A stretch of DNA of 64,000 nt from CAMAVH01 sp964628235 (GTDB taxonomy: Bacteria > Pseudomonadota > Alphaproteobacteria > SMXQ01), in the NCBI GenBank assembly GCA_964628235.1, contig CAZVLU010000005.1, forward strand, positions 1 to 64,000, given 5' to 3'. Position numbers and translations under genes: made by a program. The notes under the pieces are model-generated. The model saw nothing but the letters and a program-made list of their open reading frames with translations, did no database searches and had not been told where the DNA came from. Each line of letters starts with the position of its first letter. The stretch's first letter is position 1. Positions 58,847 through 64,000 of this stretch are shown here, in pieces.

Positions 58847-59095
58847 ATGGCCGCCCCTTCGGTCGACGAGGTCGCAAAGCTCGTCCGCACGTTCAGCGCC
58901 ATCACCATTGAGGAGGCCCCGGCCCTGCCGCCCGGCTACATCGTCGCGGCGGACGCGGAGGGCAACAAGCTCGCTGTCTGGAGCCCGACGCTGCGCGTCT
59001 GGTCGGCTCCGCTGTCGAACGACAATTTCACGCGGCTCCTGATCGCCTCCGAGCAGTATCGGGAAGCCCTGGAGCTGGTAGGGGCGACGCGATGA
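58847..59095 (+). CDS. Hypothetical prophage protein
   Basis: An 82-residue protein (SVDEVAKLVRTFSAITIEEAPALPPGYIVAADAEGNKLAVWSPTLRVWSAP...). It starts right after the previous TAG and ends in an ATGA overlap with the lipoprotein gene. No family recognised. Confidence 0.6.
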   Translation: MAAPSVDEVAKLVRTFSAITIEEAPALPPGYIVAADAEGNKLAVWSPTLRVWSAPLSNDNFTRLLIASEQYREALELVGATR

Positions 59096-59475
59096 AACGT
59101 GCGCTCGTCGCCCTGCTTCTCGTCCTCACCGGCTGCCAGTCCGTTTTCGAGACGCAGCTCGGCTTGGCGGCCAAGCGCCACCCGTCCGGCTTCGCGCTCG
59201 GCGAAGACTACATCGTCACACACGCGCCGCAGGCCGTCATCGACCTGCGCCACCCCGGCGCGGGCGCTTACGTCTACAACGGCCGGGGCTACGCGCGCCC
59301 GTTCGTCATCGTGTGGTCCGACCAGGTGCCGTTTAACCGTTGCCTCCTCGATCATGAGCTTTGGCACCTCACCGACGACCCGAAAGATCCAGGCTGGCGT
59401 CGCCGGCACGCGATCGGCACGAACATTTGGGACGACACGGGGCACGACGCGCCTTGCGGGGAGTGGCGGCGATGA
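59092..59475 (+). CDS. Prophage lipoprotein with HExxH motif
   Basis: A 127-residue predicted lipoprotein: signal peptide RALVALLLVLTGC with lipobox cysteine at about residue 15. The mature part contains LLDHELWHLTDDPKD, in which HELWH is a perfect HExxH zinc-metallopeptidase motif, with later aspartates and histidines (WDDTGHDAPCG) as third-ligand candidates. It could be a cell-envelope protease or peptidoglycan enzyme acting in lysogens, or a degenerate relic. Its start overlaps the preceding stop by four bases. Confidence 0.7.
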   Translation: MKRALVALLLVLTGCQSVFETQLGLAAKRHPSGFALGEDYIVTHAPQAVIDLRHPGAGAYVYNGRGYARPFVIVWSDQVPFNRCLLDHELWHLTDDPKDPGWRRRHAIGTNIWDDTGHDAPCGEWRR

Positions 59476-59521
59476 GCGCGCTTCTGTCCTGCCACGACCT
59501 CGTGAATGAAGGAACAGCACC

Positions 59522-60115
59522 ATGACGCAAGCCTACCCGCTCCACTGGCCGCCAGGCTACCCGCGCACGAAGGCGCCCGGAAAAAGCCGCTTCAAGACCT
59601 CGTTGGCGGGCGCCGTAGCGAACGTGCAAGACGAGCTGCGCCGCTTCGGTAGCGACACCAAGCTCAAGGTCGAGAGCATCGTCATTTCGGCGAACGTCTC
59701 GCTCGCGGAGCAAAGGCCGGCCGACCCCGGCGTCGCCGTCTATTTTCGATGGGACAACATCGACTGTTGCATCGCCGTCGACCTCTACCACTGGCCGGAG
59801 GAGAACCTACAGGCCATCGCCCTGATCGTCGAAGCCGACCGCGCGAAAATGCGGCACGGCGGCCTGAACATCATACGATCAAGCTTTCGCGGCTACGCTG
59901 CACTCCCGCCGCCGAAAGGCCCCGACGGGCAGCTCGCGCCGCCCTGGTGGCACGTCCTCGGCTTCAAGAACGAAGGCGCTGTGACGCTCGAAGCCGCCGA
60001 GCAGAAATACCGCGACAGCGTGAAGACGAAGCACCCGGACAGAGGCGGAAACGCAGCAGAATTTAACGCGCTGACAGACGCCATTCGGCAAGCGCGGGAG
60101 CTTCTGAAAGCATGA
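59522..60115 (+). CDS. J-domain protein of prophage origin
   Basis: A 197-residue protein whose C-terminal 50 residues are a J-domain: TLEAAEQKYRDSVKTKHPDRGGNAAEFNALTDAIRQARELL, with the essential HPD tripeptide. The N-terminal 140 residues (YPLHWPPGYPRTKAPGKSRFKTSLAGAVANVQDELRRFG...DNIDCCIAVDLYHWPEENLQAIALIVEADRAKMRHGG) form a separate, conserved phage domain of unknown fold. The J-domain probably recruits host DnaK. GGAACAGCACC precedes the ATG. Confidence 0.85.
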   Translation: MTQAYPLHWPPGYPRTKAPGKSRFKTSLAGAVANVQDELRRFGSDTKLKVESIVISANVSLAEQRPADPGVAVYFRWDNIDCCIAVDLYHWPEENLQAIALIVEADRAKMRHGGLNIIRSSFRGYAALPPPKGPDGQLAPPWWHVLGFKNEGAVTLEAAEQKYRDSVKTKHPDRGGNAAEFNALTDAIRQARELLKA

Positions 60116-60420
60116 GACAGCCCGTGACATACCGCCGGCGCGCGCCGAAGACGCCAGGGCTGCACGACGAAGTGCGGATCTCGCTCAACGACGTCCACCT
60201 AGCGCACCGCGAGGCGGCTCTCGTCGCCGGCATGATGGCCGGCCACTGTCGAAAGCGGCCGCTGCTCGAATTTATGTTCGGCGCCGACAACCGCGTCAGC
60301 GATCGCTACCTCCGCGAGCTGGTGGGGCGCACCCGTAAGCGCCTCGCCGGGTCCGGCTTCACCATCACCGACTACGAACCCCGCGGCTACGCGATCATTC
60401 TGGAGGCCAAGACACCATGA
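60112..60420 (+). CDS. Small prophage protein with winged-helix-like C-terminus
   Basis: A 102-residue protein. The segment VSDRYLRELVGRTRKRLAGSGFTITDYEPRGYAIIL resembles the recognition helix and wing of OmpR-type DNA-binding domains (V-x-x-Y/H-I-x-x-L-R...G-x-x-I-x-T-x-x-x-x-GY). There is no receiver domain. It overlaps both neighbours by four bases. Function as a transcription factor is inferred from the resemblance only. Confidence 0.62.
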   Translation: MRQPVTYRRRAPKTPGLHDEVRISLNDVHLAHREAALVAGMMAGHCRKRPLLEFMFGADNRVSDRYLRELVGRTRKRLAGSGFTITDYEPRGYAIILEAKTP

Positions 60421-62255
60421 AGCGTAAAATTCTAGTGGCGGATCTGCTCTGCGGCGCGGGCGGCTCCTCGACCGGCGCGGCGCAAGCGCTCGTCGAGCTT
60501 GGCCTCGATATGGAGCTGGTCTGCGTCAATCACTGGAATGTCGCGATCGAGACCCACAAGGCGAATCACCCGCACGCCCGGCATTACTGCCAGGACATAT
60601 CGACTGTCCGGCCGCACCTTGTGGTGCCCGAGGGCTATCTCGACCTGCTCATGGCGAGCCCCACCTGCACGCACCACTCCGTCGCGCGCGGCGGAAAGCC
60701 GACCAGCGACCAGCAGCGCTCCGACCCTTGGCATATCATAACCTGGCTGACCGAGCTGCGGGTCAAGCGAATCATGATCGAAAACGTATGGGAGTTCGTG
60801 AAGTGGGGTCCGGTCGACCCGCGCAGCGGCAAGCCCATCAAGTCGCGGCAGGGCGAATACTTCAACGCCTGGATCGAGACCATGCGCCGGCTAGACTTCG
60901 AGCTGGAGTGGCGCAAGCTGAACGCGGCCGACTACGGCGAAGCGACGACGCGGCAGCGCTTCTTTCTCCTCGGCCGCAGCGACCGCAAGCGTATCGCCTG
61001 GCCCTCGCCGACGCACACGAAGCGGCAACCCGAAGCGCCGGCCGGTCTGCACCCTTGGCGGCCGGCGCGCGAGATCATCGACTGGAACATCAAGGGCCGG
61101 TCGATCTTCACGCGCAAGAAGCCGCTCGCGCCGAAGACCCTCGCGCGGATCTATGCGGGCGCCGTCAACCTTCAATGGCCCGAGCCGTTCCTCGTCATCT
61201 TGCGAAACCATATGGGCGCGCAATCCGTCGACGCGCCGTTGCCGACTGTGGCGGCGAACGGAACGCATATCGGCCTGGCGCAGCCCGTCGTCATGAACGG
61301 CCGGAAGGGCTCGAAGGCCAAAGGCGTAGAGACAGCGCCGATCCCGACGCTCGACACCAAGGGCGGCGTATGGCTCGCAGAGCCGGCGCTGATCGCCACG
61401 GCCCACGGAAACGCCGCGACGGAGAAGAACCCGAACAAGCGGCGCGCCAAAGGCGTCAGCGAGCCCTTGGGGGCGATCCACGCGAGCGGCGGTAACTTCG
61501 CCGTCGCCGAGCCTCTGATCCTCTCGCAGCAAGCCAGCGGTCGGCCACGTTCGGCCGAGGAGCCGCTACCGACGATCTTGACCGGCGGCGCCGGCACGGC
61601 GGAGCGGCCGGGCTGCGCGCGTCACGCTGTCGTGCAGCCTTTCGTCCTGTCCCGGCTCGGAAACGGCGCGCCCCGCCCGACCGACCAGCCGACGCCTACG
61701 CAGGTCGCGACGCACAGCCACGTTCTAATCGCGCCTTACTACAGCAGCGGCTCGGGCGAAACGTGCAAGAGCGCCGACGTGCCGCTCTCCTCCCTGACGA
61801 CTAAGGCGCGCTTCGGCATGGTCATCCCCGTCACGCACAGCGGCGACGAGAGCAACCGCTCGCGCGACGTCGAGACCGACGGCTTGCCGACCGTAACGGG
61901 CGCCAATCGCGGCGAGCTGGCTTTTATAACAGCCGCCTTCGGCGAGCGCGAAGGGCAGGCCCCGCGGGTTCATGATCTCGGAGAGCCGGCGCCGACGATC
62001 TGCGCGACCGGCGGCAGCGTCAACCTGGTCGAGCCGACAGAGAGCTACGACATTCTATTTCGGATGCTCGAACCGCATGAGCTGGCGGCCGCGATGGGCT
62101 TCAACGACGAAGACGCGACATACGCATTCAGCGGAAACAAGACCGAGCAGATAAAGCAAATCGGAAATGCCGTGTCCGTCCGGCAGTCAAAGGCCCTCGT
62201 CAAAGCGATGCTGGCCGACAGCGCCGAGCCGAGCAAGGCGGAGCGAGCGGCGTAG
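60417..62255 (+). CDS. Orphan C5-cytosine DNA methyltransferase with repeat-rich insert
   Basis: A 612-residue C5 methylase. Motif I is ADLLCGAGGSSTGA, motif IV has the catalytic C84 in MASPTCTHHS (a variant of the usual PPC), motif VI is IENVWEF, motif VIII TRQRFFLLG, and motif X is QIGNAVSVRQS. Between motif VIII and the C-terminal motifs, residues about 272-540 hold about eight degenerate repeats of 25-40 residues, each around a PLPT(I/V)...(L/V)xxP core. This region occupies the target-recognition position. No restriction enzyme is adjacent. It overlaps the upstream gene by four bases. Confidence 0.92.
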   Translation: MKRKILVADLLCGAGGSSTGAAQALVELGLDMELVCVNHWNVAIETHKANHPHARHYCQDISTVRPHLVVPEGYLDLLMASPTCTHHSVARGGKPTSDQQRSDPWHIITWLTELRVKRIMIENVWEFVKWGPVDPRSGKPIKSRQGEYFNAWIETMRRLDFELEWRKLNAADYGEATTRQRFFLLGRSDRKRIAWPSPTHTKRQPEAPAGLHPWRPAREIIDWNIKGRSIFTRKKPLAPKTLARIYAGAVNLQWPEPFLVILRNHMGAQSVDAPLPTVAANGTHIGLAQPVVMNGRKGSKAKGVETAPIPTLDTKGGVWLAEPALIATAHGNAATEKNPNKRRAKGVSEPLGAIHASGGNFAVAEPLILSQQASGRPRSAEEPLPTILTGGAGTAERPGCARHAVVQPFVLSRLGNGAPRPTDQPTPTQVATHSHVLIAPYYSSGSGETCKSADVPLSSLTTKARFGMVIPVTHSGDESNRSRDVETDGLPTVTGANRGELAFITAAFGEREGQAPRVHDLGEPAPTICATGGSVNLVEPTESYDILFRMLEPHELAAAMGFNDEDATYAFSGNKTEQIKQIGNAVSVRQSKALVKAMLADSAEPSKAERAA

Positions 62256-62278
62256 AGATTCACAGAGAGGCAAAAATC

Positions 62279-62833
62279 ATGGCCGGCTTTAGTTTTCAAA
62301 CGCGCGTTCGGGCCTGGATGCTGCATTGCTTCAACGCCGAGATCGCGGCCGACAAGCTGACGCGCAATTTTCGTTTCCTCGAAGAAGCGATCGAGCTGGT
62401 GCAAGCCTGCGGCTGCACGGCGACAGAAGCGCACCAGCTCGTCGACTACGTCTTCGGCCGCCCGATCGGCGACCCGCCGCAGGAAGTCGGCGGCGTCATG
62501 GTCACGCTGGCGACGCTATGCGACGCGCAAGGCATCGACCTCATGGTCTCGGCCGAGACCGAGCTTGCGCGGATCTGGAGCCCCGAGGTCGTGGCGAAGA
62601 TCCGCGAGAAGCAGGCAACGAAGCCGAACCACTCGCCGTTGCCGGGGGCAAGCGGCCGAGACGCCTGGTCGGCGGCACAGATCCGCAGCCGCATCAAGCA
62701 CCTCGACAGGAAGATAGCCGGCGCGCAAGCCTGGGGCTCGGCGCTAGGCGCGATGGACGAAGAGCGCACGGAGTTACAAAAGCGCCTCAACGCCATGACG
62801 AAGCCCCTCGCCGAGCCGCAGGAACGCGCCTAG
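62279..62833 (+). CDS. MazG-like nucleotide pyrophosphohydrolase domain protein
   Basis: A 184-residue protein. Residues about 25-90 (LTRNFRFLEEAIELVQACGCTATEAHQLVDYVFGRPIGDPPQEVGGVMVTLATLCDAQGID) match the all-alpha MazG-like fold, with the ExxE and ExxD-type metal-binding acids (EEAIEL, QEVGG). The C-terminal 80 residues are helical and charged. Phage MazG-like proteins hydrolyse (d)NTPs or alarmones. GAGAGG lies upstream of the ATG. Confidence 0.8.
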   Translation: MAGFSFQTRVRAWMLHCFNAEIAADKLTRNFRFLEEAIELVQACGCTATEAHQLVDYVFGRPIGDPPQEVGGVMVTLATLCDAQGIDLMVSAETELARIWSPEVVAKIREKQATKPNHSPLPGASGRDAWSAAQIRSRIKHLDRKIAGAQAWGSALGAMDEERTELQKRLNAMTKPLAEPQERA

Positions 62834-62874
62834 AATGGCGGCCCCCACCACCCGAGCAAGGCCGCCGTCGCACC

Positions 62875-63183
62875 GTGGAGCCGAGCGAAGTCTACCCGAT
62901 CGAAAGCGGCATCCCGATTCCGCCTCGAAAATACGGCATCGACGCTCCGAAGCCCGCGCGCGTCCCGCGATCGCCGCTTCGCCAACGGCCAAGCCGGCGG
63001 CGCTACCCTTTCATGGATCTGCACGTCGGCGAGAGCTTTGTCGTGCCGTTCGGCGACGAGCACCCCTACATGGTGCAGAACCGCCTGACGGGCGCCATTC
63101 GCTCCTGCAACCGTCGTCATGGGCTCTGCTTCACGACACGCCTCGTGGAGCGCGGCGTGCGCATTTGGCGGGTCGCCTGCTAG
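62875..63183 (+). CDS. Hypothetical prophage protein
   Basis: About 102 residues from a GTG at 62875. The N-terminal half is proline/arginine-rich. The C-terminal half is a compact conserved unit (FMDLHVGESFVVPFGDEHPYMVQNRLTGAIRSCNRRHGLCFTTRLVERGVRIWRV) of a type found in many phage early regions. The start is uncertain because no clear ribosome binding site was found; a shorter start at 63013 is possible. Confidence 0.6.
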   Translation: MEPSEVYPIESGIPIPPRKYGIDAPKPARVPRSPLRQRPSRRRYPFMDLHVGESFVVPFGDEHPYMVQNRLTGAIRSCNRRHGLCFTTRLVERGVRIWRVAC

Positions 63184-63200
63184 GTCTAAACGCGCCTCGA

Positions 63201-63229
63201 TTGTATGGCGTGTCTGATAAATCTAGCCG
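63201..63229 (+). promoter_or_regulatory. 20-bp box, copy 2, with adjacent TTGTAT
   Basis: GTGTCTGATAAATCTAGCCG (63210-63229) repeats the box at 52089 with one mismatch, and is preceded by TTGTAT at 63201. It lies in a 158-base gene-free gap before the primase-polymerase gene. The gap also holds an imperfect GAGGCG/CGCCTC hairpin (about 63276-63306). Confidence 0.55.
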
Positions 63230-63341
63230 CAAGTGCGACAGTTCGCCTACACTCGCCAGCCCCTAAGCGAAAGAGGCGACCCGCCCCGAAGAGCGAGCCG
63301 CCTCCTCCCACCACCTACTGCCGCACAGCAGAGACCCATTT

Positions 63342-64000
63342 ATGACGAAAACCGCAGCGTTTAGCAAGTTCTGGTCTCTCGGCTTCCGCTCGCTCGTGCC
63401 GATCACGCCGCCGGGCGCGGCCGTCTCCGAGAAATCGACACTGGCGAAACGACCGGGCTCGATCGGCAAAGCCGTCGGGATTCGGGGCGGAGATGGGCTC
63501 TGGCGCGGCTTCGATTGGGTCAAGCATCATACATCGGCGACAGACATCGAGGCATGGGCCGAGATGGGCGCCGGCGTCGGCATCCGCACGGGCGACGGCA
63601 TCATCGCCATCGACGCCGACACCTTCAACGCGAAGTATGTCGAGGAGATCGCCAAGGCGGCGAAGGCGCTGCTCGGCGACGCGCCCGTGCGCATCGGCAA
63701 CCCACCTAAATTCCTTCTGCTCTACGCCGTCTCCGAGCCCGTGGCCTATCAGCGCGTGCTGTTCGACGACGGGCTGCCGTTCCGCCCTGGCGCCGAGCCG
63801 CGCGTCGAGATGCTGTCGGACGGCCGGCAGTTCGTCGCCGACGGTATCCACCCCTCCACCGGCAAGCCCTACACCTGGCCGGGCCGCGGGCTGTGGCCCC
63901 GCGACAAGCTCACCACCGTCACGCCGCAACAGCTCAACGCCTTCTTCGCCCGCCTCACCGAGATCCTGCCGGCAGCCGCGCGCGTCGAGACGACGGCAGC
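63342..64000 (+). CDS. Bifunctional primase-polymerase (Prim-Pol), 5' part only
   Basis: An open frame from ATG 63342 to the window edge (219 complete codons). The AEP-type Prim-Pol domain is recognisable: GVGIRTGDGIIAIDADTFN contains the metal-binding D91-x-D93. RIGNPPKFLLLYAV and VEMLSDGRQFVADGIHPSTGKPYTW follow in the usual order. In phages this domain is normally followed by a helicase or DUF3987-type ATPase, which would lie beyond the window. It completes a replication set with the family A polymerase, SNF2 helicase and SSB. Confidence 0.88.
   Translation, partial: MTKTAAFSKFWSLGFRSLVPITPPGAAVSEKSTLAKRPGSIGKAVGIRGGDGLWRGFDWVKHHTSATDIEAWAEMGAGVGIRTGDGIIAIDADTFNAKYVEEIAKAAKALLGDAPVRIGNPPKFLLLYAVSEPVAYQRVLFDDGLPFRPGAEPRVEMLSDGRQFVADGIHPSTGKPYTWPGRGLWPRDKLTTVTPQQLNAFFARLTEILPAAARVETTA

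Larger units (their letters stand above)
44300..64000. mobile_element. Prophage, left end and early/replication region (runs off the window)
   Basis: An integrase, small HTH protein and XRE repressor point left. From 46302 to the window end, densely packed rightward genes with ATGA-type overlaps encode phage replication and DNA-modification functions. None of the genes is a bacterial housekeeping gene. The left limit is approximate (between 44127 and 44440). No capsid, tail, terminase or lysis genes are visible, so whether the element is an intact prophage cannot be judged. Confidence 0.92.

Noticed and set aside
61230..62036. Repeat block in the methylase as a CRISPR-like or DNA-level tandem array
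   Set aside because: The units vary in length and are diverged at DNA level; the periodicity exists only in the protein.
62326..62874. In-frame upstream extension of the 62875 gene across the MazG-like gene
   Set aside because: The extension is an arginine-rich shadow of the MazG-like gene in another frame; the conserved part starts after 62875.

Overview
The window is chromosomal DNA of a GC-rich alphaproteobacterium, most likely of the order Hyphomicrobiales (Rhizobiales). Evidence for this: an alaC-like aminotransferase, hom and glpX in a row; a yceD-rpmF-plsX-fabH-ihfA-merR cluster; a ribD/ribE/ribH-nusB-thiL cluster with nrdR, glyA and rpiB; an LdtR-type MarR regulator; a class I PHA synthase; and a REP-like palindrome of the kind common in this order. 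The genus cannot be fixed from this sequence alone.

Region 1 (1-16961) is housekeeping: threonine/methionine/alanine-family amino-acid genes with glpX, an OmpA-type lipoprotein, phaC, an assimilatory sulfate cluster (cysH-cysD-cysN and a lone sulfate-binding protein), argC with a gamma-carbonic anhydrase, rplM-rpsI, a NucS-like nuclease, metY, an MFS carrier and cutA. Region 2 (17106-24638) is accessory. A type I secretion ABC exporter and its HlyD-type adaptor are translationally coupled to a Sel1-repeat protein. This is followed by a leaderless GH16 glucanase carrying duplicated RTX-like C-terminal modules, which is the obvious secretion substrate. Region 3 (24693-44126) is again core genome: slyX, a GIY-YIG protein, tRNA-Pro, the fatty-acid/ribosomal cluster, a bc1 assembly chaperone, bamE, the proton-pumping pyrophosphatase hppA, riboflavin and thiamine genes, nrdR, glyA, rpiB and ldtR.

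Region 4 (about 44.3 kb to the window end) is the integration and early/replication part of a prophage that continues beyond the window. A leftward block holds the integrase, a small HTH protein and an XRE repressor. A long rightward block of tightly overlapping genes holds a RuvC-like resolvase, SNF2 helicase, DUF2800 and DUF2815 proteins, a nucleotidyltransferase, a GapR-like protein, HNH nucleases, two orphan DNA methyltransferases, a family A DNA polymerase, a J-domain protein, a MazG-like enzyme and the start of a primase-polymerase. No structural, packaging or lysis genes are visible, so completeness cannot be judged.

The most interesting signals are in the prophage. The C5 methyltransferase carries about eight degenerate repeats between its catalytic and C-terminal motifs. 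A GTATGTC-centred motif recurs as a helically phased pair at several prophage control regions. A 20-bp box occurs twice, 11 kb apart, each time ahead of a new gene block; one copy heads a self-contained gene with its own terminator. Outside the prophage, the secretion/GH16 locus, with its internal 63-bp tandem repeats, is the best accessory system.
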